Below, piece after piece: positions 23,078 to 31,347 of a stretch of DNA of 31,347 bases (position 1 is the first letter of the stretch; every line of letters starts with the position of its first letter). The notes below the pieces were generated by a model. It was not told the origin of the DNA. It did not search any database and saw only the letters and a list, made by a program, of their open reading frames with translations. Location: positions 1 through 31,347 of the forward strand of contig CBFDBU010000032.1 of NCBI GenBank assembly GCA_965603125.1. Reading direction: 5' to 3'. Position numbers and translations under genes: made by a program. This DNA is from JAJRTA01 sp965603125. Lineage in GTDB: Bacteria; Zixibacteria; MSB-5A5; GN15; FEB-12.

Positions 23078-24289
23078 CTACTTCCCGGCCAGAAGCTTAT
23101 CGGCCAGCAGGTGGAGGAACAGACCGACATCAGTCACGACGCCGATTGTTTGCAGGGAGCCGCGATCCTTCAGCTTGGTGACGACGGCCGGATTGATGTC
23201 AACGCAAATAGTCAGCACCCTGGCCGAAATCATGTTCCCCACGGCAATGGAATGGAGCATCGACGCGAGCATGAGGACAATGTCGGTACCCTGGAGTATG
23301 TGGGCGTGGTCGTCCTGGGCACGGTTCATGTCGGTCACGGTTTCGGGCAGGGGTCCGTCGTCTCGAAGCGACCCGGCCAGCGAGAACGGAATGCCTGCCT
23401 TGATCACCTCGTACATCACCCCCGAGCTGAGCTTGCCTTCCTCGATCAGGCCTCCGAGCGATCCGGCCCGGCAGACCTCGTTGATGGCCCGCAGGTGGTT
23501 GCGGTGACCCATCTCGACCGGCTTGCCGGTCTTCAGGTCGGTGCCCAGTGAGGTGCCGTAAAGAGCGACCTCGACATCGTGGACGGCGAGGGCGTTCCCG
23601 GTCAGGAGGGCATGAACGTAGCCGTGGCGAATTAACCGCGCCAGTTCCGGCGCGCCGCCGGTATGCACCACTACCGGACCGGCCACCGCCGCGACTTTCT
23701 TATTCCCGCTTCCGATCAGTTCCGCAGCGCGGTCGACTGCCAGGCGGACCTTGCGCTCGCTGGAAACATCACCCGACATGAACCCGAACTCATCCCGATC
23801 CCGCTCAGCAAATTCCGGCTTTACCTTGATCCCCGACAGCCCGAGCACCACGCTGTCACCCTTGCGGAGATCGCGGATCTTCCTGATAGCGGCGCGGTCG
23901 TCCTTCACAACGATCACGCCGTCCATCCGCAGGTTATCGACCCTGAGCCAGGCGCCGTCGTGGTGCACGAACGTCTCCTGGTTGGTAGTGCTGTAGAAAT
24001 CAGGAGGCGCTACGCCGTCGGCCTCCACCTCCCCGAGACAGACGGTCCGCTCCGGATCGATCTGGCAGCCAAGAGCGGACAGCTTCAGTAGAATCGTATT
24101 CATACCGGCGGCATCGGGAGATGTAATGTGCAGTCTGGCCCGCGAGAACTCTTCATTGCTACGCCCGATCTGGAAGTCTGCGATTTCGAAGCTGCCGCCG
24201 TCGGATATGATCGTATCAAAGATCCGGCGCATTATCCCCGAGTCAATCAGGTGACCCTCGGTAGTGACTGTCTTTTCGATAACCGGCAT
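23078..24289 (-). CDS. LOR/SDH-domain protein, ornithine cyclodeaminase-like (TIGR00300 type)
   Basis: A 403-residue cytoplasmic protein. Residues 1-100 form the LOR/SDH N-terminal domain (EGHLIDSGIMRRIFDTIISDGGSFEI). About 110-403 form the conserved region with VVHTGGAPELARLIRHGYVHALLTGNALAVHD, EMGHRNHLRAINEV and ICVDINPAVVTKLKDRGS. This matches the family represented by the archaeal ornithine cyclodeaminase and by the C-terminal part of cyanobacterial AgrE/ArgZ, which converts ornithine to proline and ammonia with bound NAD. The activity here is inferred from the family. Proline made in this way could in principle be catabolised through the P5C dehydrogenase at 278-1897. It is divergent from hflX. 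Confidence 0.82.
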   Translation of the reverse strand: MPVIEKTVTTEGHLIDSGIMRRIFDTIISDGGSFEIADFQIGRSNEEFSRARLHITSPDAAGMNTILLKLSALGCQIDPERTVCLGEVEADGVAPPDFYSTTNQETFVHHDGAWLRVDNLRMDGVIVVKDDRAAIRKIRDLRKGDSVVLGLSGIKVKPEFAERDRDEFGFMSGDVSSERKVRLAVDRAAELIGSGNKKVAAVAGPVVVHTGGAPELARLIRHGYVHALLTGNALAVHDVEVALYGTSLGTDLKTGKPVEMGHRNHLRAINEVCRAGSLGGLIEEGKLSSGVMYEVIKAGIPFSLAGSLRDDGPLPETVTDMNRAQDDHAHILQGTDIVLMLASMLHSIAVGNMISARVLTICVDINPAVVTKLKDRGSLQTIGVVTDVGLFLHLLADKLLAGK

Positions 24290-24402
24290 ACCACTATTAT
24301 CGGAGGGACTGCTGATTGTCTCAATCGGCCCTGCCTTGATCGCTCACGAAACATGCGCGCAAAGGGCTTTGAAAAAGCGGGAGATGCGCGTATATTTCGG
24401 TA

Positions 24403-25548
24403 GTGGCAATCGAATACGGACGAGCCGAGACTGAAAAGGCCGTGCTGATCGGCCTGGCGTATGACTCTCACCGTCGCCGGGAAGTATCCATCTCATTGGA
24501 AGAACTTGCCCGCCTGACATATTCTGCGGGCGGTTCGGTCGTCGGGCAGCGGACGCAGGTCCGCAGAAAACCGAATCCAACCTATTTTGTCGGCCGCGGA
24601 CTGGTCGACGAACTAAAAGATATGCTCCCCGAACTCGGAGCCAACTGCGTGATATTCGACGATACTCTCTCCCCGGCCCAGCAGCGCAACTTAGAGCAGG
24701 CCCTTGAGGCCAAGGTGATTGATCGACCCATCCTCATCCTTGATATTTTCGCCACCAGGGCCAGAACCCGTCCCGCCCGGCTCCAGGTGGAACTTGCCCA
24801 ACTGGAGTACCTGCTTCCGAGACTGACCGGAGCCTGGATACACTTCTCGCGCCAGTACGGCGGGATCGGCGCCAAAGGTCCCGGCGAGACGCAGCTTGAG
24901 ATTGACCGCAGGCGCGTCCGAGACAAGATCGCCCACCTCAAGGCCCGCCTGGCCAAACTTGACCGCCAGCGATCCACGCAGCGCAAGAGACGGCAGGCTA
25001 TGTTCAAAGTGGCGCTCGTGGGATATACCAACGCCGGCAAATCGACCCTGTTCAACCGGTTGACGCAGTCGGATGTCAGCACGGCCGACATGTTGTTCAC
25101 CACCCTGGACTCAACCTCGCGGGCAATGTCCACCAGTCATCCGTGTCGGATCGTCATAAGCGACACCGTGGGATTCATTAAGAAGCTTCCCCACCAGTTG
25201 GTAGAATCCTTCAAGTCGACGTTGGAGGAGGTTTGCCTGGCCGATCTGCTCCTGCAGGTCATTGACTGCAGCCAGCCGGATGTCGAAGAGAGAATCGCTC
25301 AGACGCGACAGGTGCTGGATGAAATAGGCGCCGACGGAATCCCCTACCTGCTTATCTATAACAAGATAGACGCCCACCCCGGTTTTCTGCCGTTGCCCGG
25401 TTACGAGGCGCCGTCCCTGGCGGTATCTGCTGCTCGCGACCAGGGCATTGCCGCTCTCAAGGCTGAGCTTATCGCTCGCTCCCACCGATACCTGCAAGCG
25501 GAGGATAAGCGCGAACTGAAGTTCCGGCACTCTCATACCGATAAATAA
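24403..25548 (+). CDS. hflX: GTPase HflX
   Basis: A 381-residue ribosome-associated GTPase that splits stalled or stress-inactivated 70S ribosomes. The N-terminal HflX domain (TYFVGRGLVDELKDML, then NCVIFDDTLSPAQQRNLE) is followed by the helical linker GGIGAKGPGETQLEIDRRR and the G domain: G1 GYTNAGKST, the switch region FTTLDSTSR, G3 DTVGF and G4 NKID. It starts at GTG with no strong ribosome site; the first residues (MAIEYGRAETEKAVLIGL) fit the family. The receiver gene follows after 27 bases and may be co-transcribed. Confidence 0.95.
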   Translation: MAIEYGRAETEKAVLIGLAYDSHRRREVSISLEELARLTYSAGGSVVGQRTQVRRKPNPTYFVGRGLVDELKDMLPELGANCVIFDDTLSPAQQRNLEQALEAKVIDRPILILDIFATRARTRPARLQVELAQLEYLLPRLTGAWIHFSRQYGGIGAKGPGETQLEIDRRRVRDKIAHLKARLAKLDRQRSTQRKRRQAMFKVALVGYTNAGKSTLFNRLTQSDVSTADMLFTTLDSTSRAMSTSHPCRIVISDTVGFIKKLPHQLVESFKSTLEEVCLADLLLQVIDCSQPDVEERIAQTRQVLDEIGADGIPYLLIYNKIDAHPGFLPLPGYEAPSLAVSAARDQGIAALKAELIARSHRYLQAEDKRELKFRHSHTDK

Positions 25549-25575
25549 AGAAGACGGAATCGAGAGGAACGTGAT

Positions 25576-25932
25576 TTGGCGAAACCGATCCTGATCGTGG
25601 ACGACAATCCGAACATGTCGTCACTGCTTTCGGAGATGCTGGAGGTTTTCGATTTCGAGTCTGTCCGCGCCGCCGACGGCACCGAGGCGCTGGACAAACT
25701 TGAATCGGGCAAGTTCTCCATGGTCATAACCGACATGCGGATGCCCAACATGACCGGCCTGGAGCTTCTGGCCAAGACGAAAGAGAAATTCCCCAAGATG
25801 CCGGTGGTGCTTATCTCCGGCTACGCTGTAGGTGATGTCGAATCCGAATCGGAGAACCCGAAACCTGACGGGTTCCTGGCTAAGCCGTTCATGATGTCCG
25901 ACATCGAAAAGCTGCTCAATACACTGCTGTAA
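25576..25932 (+). CDS. Stand-alone response-regulator receiver domain
   Basis: A 118-residue CheY-like protein without an output domain. The acidic pair (ILIVDDN), phospho-acceptor Asp (MVITDMRMPNMTG), switch Ser (PVVLISGYA) and Lys (LAKPF) are all intact, in contrast to the degenerate receiver at 5029-6435. It starts at TTG; GAGAGGA lies about eight bases upstream. No kinase gene is adjacent, so its partner is elsewhere. Confidence 0.92.
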   Translation: MAKPILIVDDNPNMSSLLSEMLEVFDFESVRAADGTEALDKLESGKFSMVITDMRMPNMTGLELLAKTKEKFPKMPVVLISGYAVGDVESESENPKPDGFLAKPFMMSDIEKLLNTLL

Positions 25933-25962
25933 TTGCTGCCACAGCCCTGCGCCCGGCAACGT

Positions 25963-28185
25963 CTATCTCTTTTTCACCTTGCTCTTGCACAGAACACTGT
26001 AGAACTCGCCGAATACAAGCTTCTTGGGTTCGACGGCAAGCGGGCCCAACTCAAAGCTGTCGTGCAGACCGCTGATCTCCTGCCGGAAGAACCGGGAGCT
26101 TCCGTCGACGCCCGCCACTCTCAGAATGACGGGCATGGTGAATTCCGGGGCCACTTGCTTTGTGATCACGTCGACGCCGATAGTAAAGCCGGCACCGGAT
26201 CCGGTCACCGTCCATGCGACGTCATACTCCGGGTAATTGCGCCCGTAGAGCCATTGCTCGAAGAAGCGGTCCAGCGGTTGCCCGTAATGCTTCTCGGCCA
26301 GGGCGATGAAATCCTGGTTGGTGAAGCTCTTCATGCTCGCCCGCAGAGACAGTTCCTGAAGGAACCTGAGAAACAGCCTGTCCGAGCCGCTTTCGAGATC
26401 GTACATGAGAAGCCTCAGCATGTGAAACAGCCACAGACCCTTATTGGCCCGGATCGCGCCGGGGACCCGATCGCCGGTGGCGAGGGGCAGGTCTCTATTG
26501 TTCTCTACGAATATGTACACCGAGTCGCGCCGGTGCAGCAGGTTGGAATAGGACGCCGATCCTAACGCCGTCTGGAGGAACAGCAGGTTGACGTATTCCG
26601 GCGCGGCTTCGACAATCCATCTCTCCCGATCGGTGGCCGGCTGCATCAGGGAGCCGAACCACTGGCGCGCGGTTTCCCGACCAGCCACGGCGTGAAACCC
26701 TCCGAAAGCTTCCATCGGCCCGGCTGTAACGCAGGCAATGTGAGGGATATTCATAACACCGGGCATCGTAAAGCCACCAGCCGCGCTGACGTACATTTCG
26801 AACGTACCTGGCGGCGCTCCGAAACGGGCCAGCATGAAGTTGAACGCCTCGGTCACCGTTGCAACGTAAATCTCGTGTGGGATATAGCAGTCGGAGGTTT
26901 TCTTGGACATCAACTCCCAGTCAAGAAAGCTCAGTGACATGCCCACGTCGGTAACGACGGACACCGTGTCCAGTCCTCCGGTGAAGCACCGATAGTAGAA
27001 TCTGTCGAACAGCCGCTCAGGCGTAGCGGAGAACTTCTGGCGACGGTTGTCCAACTCTTCTACCTGACCCATGCCGGGCATGAAGTAATTGTACCCTTCG
27101 GGAGTGATAAAATCATAGGAATGAGGCGATGACTGGGGGTTTGCAACCCAGGGCATGGCGTGATCGAACTGCTTGCCGTGGTACCAGAGCGTGAAATCGA
27201 GGGTGTCACCCCGGAACTTGTATTCGGGCAGAACGATCCCGATGAACCGAAAATCCCTGCGCCTGATGAAATCGACCGGAGCTCCCGCGAAGTAGATCGA
27301 ATCGGTCTTGAGGTTACGGTCGAGAAACAGCGACACGAACCGCATGCTGTCGGCGTTCACCAGAACCCTGGTGGTTGTCTGCGCCGATTCCAGCCGCTTG
27401 CCGTCAAGCCCCGACATCTCGATGTTCGCAAGGCGATCGATGATCGTGGTCGGGTAAGCGATATCGGACATGGCGGCGTCTGTGTTGACACCGCTCTCTT
27501 TTCGCTGGAAGACAGCGCCGTCGGTGGCGACAATGTCGCTTCCCTCAAACTCATAGGCAACCGATACCTGCTCCGGTCGGCTGGGATCAAACGTGAACAC
27601 ATAGCGGTTGAAGTCAATCCAGAAATAGCCCTCTGGACCACGTTCGTACAGCGACCGCAGCAACTGGAAGTAGTTGTCATAGAGGTGGTGGAGAGTAGGC
27701 TTGAAGAAGATTTCAGCCTGTGGTTTCTTGGCGGCCTGGTTGAAATGTCTCCAGCTCAACTGCTTGAATTCGAAAGAAAACTCCTCGTGCAATTTTAAGT
27801 CGAAATCATCTCCAATCCGGATGAGACAGGTTTCAAACTCCTCGTCCACTACGCTGTCCCGCGCAATTGTCAGAAGCGACTGCCGCTCGACGTGAGAGGG
27901 GATACTGATCCTGGCATGACCCTTCCCGATGAAAAGAGCCGTTGTGGGACGATCATTGACGTATCGCAGCAGATGGATTGTCCCTTCGGCGAAAGTGAAT
28001 GTCGCTACGTCTTTCTCGTAGACGAAGTCCCTTATCGTCGCCAGCTCTCCCGTATGGTTGAGAAGATCCTGGCCCAGTATTGAATAGTCTCCCCTGAGTT
28101 TCTTTGCGAAGTCCGACTCGGCTACTACGGGGAGTGCCCCGAGCGTGAGTATCAGGAGAGTTGAGGCAATCACCGATGCTCTCAT
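25963..28185 (-). CDS. Exported M1-aminopeptidase-like protein lacking the zinc site
   Basis: About 740 residues with a signal peptide (VIASTLLILTLGALPVVAES). The C-terminal half follows the M1 (gluzincin) layout. The active-site helix reads RETARQWFGSLM where active enzymes read HExxHQWxGN, and WIVEAAPEYVNL stands at the site of WLNEGFAEY, keeping only the Glu. The GAMEN exopeptidase motif is replaced by GVMNI. Further M1 signatures persist (KGLWLFHMLRLLM; LDRFFEQWLYGRNYPEYDVAW). With both zinc His replaced by Arg, hydrolysis is unlikely; a binding or scaffold role outside the cell is inferred. ATG 28185 is preceded by AAGGGA and starts a clean signal peptide; upstream ATGs at 28206 and 28218 are alternatives. 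Confidence 0.8.
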   Translation of the reverse strand: MRASVIASTLLILTLGALPVVAESDFAKKLRGDYSILGQDLLNHTGELATIRDFVYEKDVATFTFAEGTIHLLRYVNDRPTTALFIGKGHARISIPSHVERQSLLTIARDSVVDEEFETCLIRIGDDFDLKLHEEFSFEFKQLSWRHFNQAAKKPQAEIFFKPTLHHLYDNYFQLLRSLYERGPEGYFWIDFNRYVFTFDPSRPEQVSVAYEFEGSDIVATDGAVFQRKESGVNTDAAMSDIAYPTTIIDRLANIEMSGLDGKRLESAQTTTRVLVNADSMRFVSLFLDRNLKTDSIYFAGAPVDFIRRRDFRFIGIVLPEYKFRGDTLDFTLWYHGKQFDHAMPWVANPQSSPHSYDFITPEGYNYFMPGMGQVEELDNRRQKFSATPERLFDRFYYRCFTGGLDTVSVVTDVGMSLSFLDWELMSKKTSDCYIPHEIYVATVTEAFNFMLARFGAPPGTFEMYVSAAGGFTMPGVMNIPHIACVTAGPMEAFGGFHAVAGRETARQWFGSLMQPATDRERWIVEAAPEYVNLLFLQTALGSASYSNLLHRRDSVYIFVENNRDLPLATGDRVPGAIRANKGLWLFHMLRLLMYDLESGSDRLFLRFLQELSLRASMKSFTNQDFIALAEKHYGQPLDRFFEQWLYGRNYPEYDVAWTVTGSGAGFTIGVDVITKQVAPEFTMPVILRVAGVDGSSRFFRQEISGLHDSFELGPLAVEPKKLVFGEFYSVLCKSKVKKR

Positions 28186-28459
28186 CCTGTTCCCTTTCCC
28201 TGACATTTTCTTTCTCATCAGACGACTAAAACAGAGATTTGTTGTGTCTCTTGTCCCGTCGTGCGTCTGACCTGGCCTGTGACGATCCGGCGACGCCTGC
28301 CGTCTGCTCGAATGGATATCTGCGCCGCGTCGCGCGTACCGGGAGACGAAGACGCCTCGTGAGATCACGGTAGCTCGTAGCCCGGGAGGTGTCAACCATA
28401 TTCCGTGGAGTCGGCGTCTCTCGACTCATTCAAGCGCCGCTCAAAGCGCGTCTCTCAAG

Positions 28460-29038
28460 TCAGGGGGACGGCCGCTGTCGCCACAGTACCACCAGGCCTT
28501 TGACGACGCCCAGCAGATTGCGGTATTTCCGGTCGCTGTCCGGCAGCGCCTCAATAAAGCGGTACCCCGGATGCCCGCGCCAGATTCCCGTGATGGCTTT
28601 CTCTATCGCCAGCGCGGTCTCGATTGATTCATCGCGAATCGCGTCCACACGGTAATACCTCTCACCCAGCGCTGCCGAACTGCCAAGCTGGATCACGGCG
28701 CTGTAACGACGGTACTCTTCCTCTATAGTCGTTCCCGTAGCTGTCATTGTCTCGGGATGGAACGCCAAGGCGTCGGCCGTTCCGCGGTCGGTGATAAACG
28801 GCCTTTCCCCCGCCCGGTGTTCCTGCCTCACCTGGCGACGATAGATCTCACGATGAAATCCGCCCCAGTCCTGTCGATAGTCGGGGTTCTCTTCGAGCAG
28901 CCGCCGCGCCACTTCATCGAAGAACAGGAACGCGTCAAGCACCGGCTCCCTGCTGAGACGCTGGAGGAACTCGGTCTTACCTGAGGCGGGCGCGCCGGTT
29001 ATGACAATCCTGGGTACTTGTGGTGGAGCCGCGTTCAC
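28460..29038 (-). CDS. P-loop ATPase/kinase of the AAA_28 (NadR kinase-like) type
   Basis: A 192-residue cytoplasmic P-loop protein. Walker A is IVITGAPASGKTEFLQRL, near residues 11-28. FLFFDEVARRLLEE and ITDRGTADALAF follow the order seen in the small AAA_28 family related to the NadR ribosylnicotinamide-kinase domain. A C-terminal basic segment (PDSDRKYRNLLGVVKG) may form the lid. The start is GTG at 29038. It is divergent from rex. Substrate unknown; NAD-precursor phosphorylation is possible but not shown. Confidence 0.8.
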   Translation of the reverse strand: MNAAPPQVPRIVITGAPASGKTEFLQRLSREPVLDAFLFFDEVARRLLEENPDYRQDWGGFHREIYRRQVRQEHRAGERPFITDRGTADALAFHPETMTATGTTIEEEYRRYSAVIQLGSSAALGERYYRVDAIRDESIETALAIEKAITGIWRGHPGYRFIEALPDSDRKYRNLLGVVKGLVVLWRQRPSP

Positions 29039-29222
29039 TGCCCGATCAATCTACCGTCACCGGGGTCGCCTGTCAACAGGCTCGGGAAAATCGGCAAATA
29101 CCGGTTGAAGGCGGAACTCGGTTTCGAGCATGTTGCAAGCAGACCGGCCCTCTGGTGCTTCAGTAAGCCGTTGAATTCGTGTCTGTTAAGCAACTACATA
29201 GCAGTTTTGGATATATTTTACC

Positions 29223-29251
29223 TTGACAGTTTTCCGTCCCACCCGTATCAT
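29223..29251 (+). promoter_or_regulatory. Sigma70-type promoter of rex
   Basis: TTGACA and TATCAT are separated by 17 bases, close to consensus in both boxes. The predicted transcription start is near 29258, inside the Rex operator that follows. Confidence 0.8.
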
Positions 29252-29255
29252 CTTC

Positions 29256-29273
29256 TTGTGAAGCATTTCACAT
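29256..29273. promoter_or_regulatory. Rex operator (autoregulatory)
   Basis: TTGTGAAGCATTTCACAT matches the Rex consensus TTGTGAAN4TTCACAA at every position but the last. It covers the predicted transcription start of rex, so bound Rex should block initiation. No second match was noticed elsewhere in the window. Confidence 0.88.
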
Positions 29274-29311
29274 AGGTTCTCGGCTTTTGCCGGGCATTTC
29301 GGGGAATCTGA

Positions 29312-29980
29312 ATGAAGGCTGACCTGAACGCAGGCACAAGAAACAGGATTTCGGAGTCGACGATTCGCCGTCTTTCTCTGTATTTCCGGGCCTTGTCTCT
29401 TCTTGAGAAGGGTGAGCATGAGACTGTCTCGTCAAAGGAGTTAGCCAAAAGGGAAAAGCTGACTCCGGCGCAGGTGCGAAAGGACCTGTCGTTCTTCGGG
29501 TCATTCGGAACGAGAGGGCTGGGTTACCCGGTAACGGAACTCAGGGACAAGATCGCGCGTATCTTAGGTATAGACAGAGTCTGGCGCGTGGCGCTGATCG
29601 GCGTCGGGAATATCGGCTCGGCCTTGGTGAGCTACAAGGAGTTCATCAGACAGGGTTTTCATATCGTCAAGTTGTTTGACAACGATCAGCGAAAGATCGG
29701 ATCGAACCATAAGGGAATAGTCGTCTCCGACATCAAGGACCTGATCGGGGAATTGAAGGATGACAACATAGAGATAGTCGTGATCGCGGTTCCGGCCACA
29801 GTGGCCCAGTATATTGTCGACGACATTGTCAAGGCCGACGTCAAGGCAATACTGAACTTCGCGCCGCTGAACCTGCGGGTTCCGGATGACGTTCACGTTC
29901 GCAATGAAAATATGGCCATGGAACTGGAGTACCTGTCGTTTGCAATGGTGAACGACCACCCTCCACGAAGGCCGAAATGA
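29312..29980 (+). CDS. rex: Redox-sensing transcriptional repressor Rex
   Basis: A 222-residue homodimeric repressor that senses the NADH/NAD+ ratio; NADH releases it from DNA. The N-terminal winged helix (TVSSKELAKREKLTPAQVRKDLSFFGSFGTRGLGY) holds the RKDLSxFG signature. The Rossmann domain follows with GVGNIGSAL and the acidic strand VKLFDNDQRKIG, and the C-terminus holds the helix swapped between subunits. The upstream promoter and Rex site imply autorepression. It usually controls fermentation and respiration genes, none of which adjoin it here. A strong terminator follows. Confidence 0.97.
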   Translation: MKADLNAGTRNRISESTIRRLSLYFRALSLLEKGEHETVSSKELAKREKLTPAQVRKDLSFFGSFGTRGLGYPVTELRDKIARILGIDRVWRVALIGVGNIGSALVSYKEFIRQGFHIVKLFDNDQRKIGSNHKGIVVSDIKDLIGELKDDNIEIVVIAVPATVAQYIVDDIVKADVKAILNFAPLNLRVPDDVHVRNENMAMELEYLSFAMVNDHPPRRPK

Positions 29981-30047
29981 AAGCTTGCCCTCTGTTTCAG
30001 GGACGGGACGGGGGATGCCTCTTAATTCGCGTCCCAATGCCTAAGGG

Positions 30048-30075
30048 GAGACGGCCCGCTTTTGCGGGCCGTCTC
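30048..30075 (+). terminator. Rho-independent terminator after rex
   Basis: GAGACGGCCCGC and GCGGGCCGTCTC form a perfect 12-bp stem around a TTTT loop, followed by GTTATTAT. It ends the rex transcript 68 bases past the stop codon. Confidence 0.85.
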
Positions 30076-30181
30076 GTTATTATGTCCGGTGGCAGGCCGC
30101 AGCGGCTTACTTTCAGAGGGTTCATCTTGACATAACGCCGCTGACTTGTAGATTGCGGGAAAAGCGACCGATAGGAGAGGC

Positions 30182-31129
30182 ATGATTGCAGCAAAACTCT
30201 GTTTCGTTCTCCTGCTCAGCCTGGCAGCAGGGACATTCGCCGCTGATGATTCGCTTGAGGTCTACCTCCGCACGGGCGGCACGCAGTTGATTCGTAAGCA
30301 GTACCAGGACGCCCTTGCGAGCTTCAAGAACGCCCTGCGGCTCGATCCGGACAACTTCATCGCGGTCAAGAGCCTGGGGCTGATCCATTCCCGCATGGGC
30401 CGCTCACAGCAGGCGAAAACCTTTCTTGAGAAGGCCCACGGGATGAATCCCGCTGACGCCAACGTCTGCAATAACCTGGGCACAGCACTGACCAATCTGG
30501 GCCGGCCTGGTGAAGCCATAGAATACTACGAGAAAGCCGTGGGGCTTGATACGGCCAACGCCGTCTTTCTCACCAACCTGGGCCAGGCTTACTCCCGGAT
30601 CGGACGCATCGGCAAAGCCCTGCCGCTGCTTCGACGGTCGCTTGAGATTGAGAGCAGCGGCGTCACGATGTTCTCGATGGGAAGCTGCTTTGCCACCCTG
30701 CAGAACCATGACAGCGCCGAGTTCTATTTTCAGAAAGCTGCCGACGAGGGAATCAACACGGCGGCGCTGTTCTACTTTCTCGGCACTGTCAGGAATCGAC
30801 TGGGGAAAACCGGCCAGGCCCGGGCGGACTACGAGCGAGCCATAAAACTCGACCCCGACCACAAGGAGTGTCTCCAGGCGCTGGGTATGCTCCACCTTTC
30901 CGAAGACCGGTTTAGCGAAGCCGCTAAGCAGTTCGCGCGGGCAGTATATCTTGACAGCACTTTCTACCCCGCCTGGATCGGCCTAGGCGCTTCCTATTCG
31001 TTTAATCAGGAGCCGGCCAGGTCCGACAGCATACTGCAGCGGCTGTTAAGTATTGATTCCACTCTCGGTTTCCAGATGGTTGATTTCATAGCCGAGGAGA
31101 GTATCAAGCGCAAGCAGGACCGGCGCTGA
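30182..31129 (+). CDS. Exported tetratricopeptide-repeat protein
   Basis: A 315-residue protein with a short signal peptide (AAKLCFVLLLSLAAGTFAADD, cleavage near residue 20). At least seven TPR units follow from about residue 30, such as YQDALASFKNALRLDPDN, GEAIEYYEKAVGLDTANA and GQARADYERAIKLDPDHKE. TPRs bind protein partners; no enzymatic domain is present. GGAG lies just before the ATG. It stands alone between the rex terminator and the insertion sequence. Partner unknown. Confidence 0.9.
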   Translation: MIAAKLCFVLLLSLAAGTFAADDSLEVYLRTGGTQLIRKQYQDALASFKNALRLDPDNFIAVKSLGLIHSRMGRSQQAKTFLEKAHGMNPADANVCNNLGTALTNLGRPGEAIEYYEKAVGLDTANAVFLTNLGQAYSRIGRIGKALPLLRRSLEIESSGVTMFSMGSCFATLQNHDSAEFYFQKAADEGINTAALFYFLGTVRNRLGKTGQARADYERAIKLDPDHKECLQALGMLHLSEDRFSEAAKQFARAVYLDSTFYPAWIGLGASYSFNQEPARSDSILQRLLSIDSTLGFQMVDFIAEESIKRKQDRR

Positions 31130-31190
31130 AGACTCCCCGACGCTCTTCCAACGGGGTTGGGACTCGCGACACGGTCGCCGTTTAAAGGCT

Positions 31191-31347
31191 TGAACTTCCC
31201 CCGAAAAAGTGGACACCCAGTTAAGTTAGGGTAGCTGTCCGTTCGAAGTCAACCGGGCTTTTGAAGCCCAGGCTCGAATGACGGCGTTCCCGGTTGTAAA
31301 ACACCTCAATATACTCAAAGATCTTGGCCTTTGCATCTTCTCGAGTG
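31191..31347. mobile_element. IS3-family insertion sequence, one end (continues beyond the window)
   Basis: The probable terminal inverted repeat starts TGAACTTCCCCCGAAAAAGT and continues GGACA, a typical IS3-family end. The transposase gene behind it reads inward on the minus strand. The other end and any target duplication lie outside the window. Confidence 0.8.
31221..31347 (-). CDS. IS3-family transposase OrfB, C-terminal fragment
   Basis: Only the last 41 residues are in the window: TREDAKAKIFEYIEVFYNRE and then RRHSSLGFKSPVDFERTATLT, ending at TAA. This is the standard C-terminus of the IS3-family DDE integrase (YIExFYNRxRRHSxLG). The catalytic residues lie beyond the window edge. The gene is cut by the window, not visibly broken. 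Confidence 0.88.
   Translation of the reverse strand, partial: TREDAKAKIFEYIEVFYNRERRHSSLGFKSPVDFERTATLT

Overview
This is a chromosome-like stretch of a GC-rich bacterium with small bacterial operons and no plasmid, phage or rRNA backbone. A secreted protein ending in paired dockerin-like calcium repeats, a Bacteroidetes-type secreted protein of the family often mislabelled asparagine synthetase B, many exported orphan proteins and the general protein flavour point to an uncultured FCB-group lineage. Candidate phylum Zixibacteria is my best guess (inference from protein style, not from a marker gene).

Layout. 1-1970: delta-1-pyrroline-5-carboxylate dehydrogenase with its terminator. 2087-2992: exported dockerin protein. 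2993-3619: non-coding block with a ~95-bp direct duplication bracketing a palindromic element. 3620-6996: three-gene regulatory operon (degenerate histidine-kinase-like protein, degenerate NtrC-type regulator, GAF protein). 7008-8453: ruvX-mltG on the minus strand. 8454-10847: accessory stretch with a DUF4145-like gene, a GNAT acetyltransferase and two repeat-rich spacers. 10848-14331: minus-strand genes for the exported 'asparagine synthetase B-like' protein and a HIT hydrolase translationally coupled to a two-HTH/aconitase-superfamily fusion. 14507-16307: solitary DNA methyltransferase and a nitrilase-family amidase. 16352-17552: an unrecognised gene broken by a frameshift. 17832-20340: membrane-anchored HEAT/cyclophilin protein and an adenosine-specific kinase family protein. 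20350-21507: GNAT and LysE-type exporter. 21793-22966: AT-richer island with a small DUF3467-like gene, a toxin-antitoxin pair and an amber-interrupted small basic protein. 23078-25932: LOR/SDH (ornithine cyclodeaminase-like) protein, HflX and a stand-alone receiver. 25963-29038: an M1-peptidase-like exported protein without zinc ligands and a P-loop nucleotide kinase. 29223-30075: rex with a textbook promoter, Rex operator and terminator. 30182-31129: exported TPR protein. 31191-end: one end of an IS3-family insertion sequence.

The most unusual content is a set of proteins that keep a known fold but have lost catalytic residues: an aconitase/isopropylmalate-dehydratase domain fused to DNA-binding HTHs (12227-13846), a sigma54-activator-like protein without the GAFTGA loop or arginine fingers (5029-6435), and an M1 aminopeptidase-like protein with RETAR in place of HExxH (25963-28185). 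The second notable layer is a family of dispersed palindromic repeats: one 30-bp core occurs identically three times, all in intergenic DNA, and a neighbouring hairpin pair shows compensatory base changes. No CRISPR array, tRNA or rRNA was seen.
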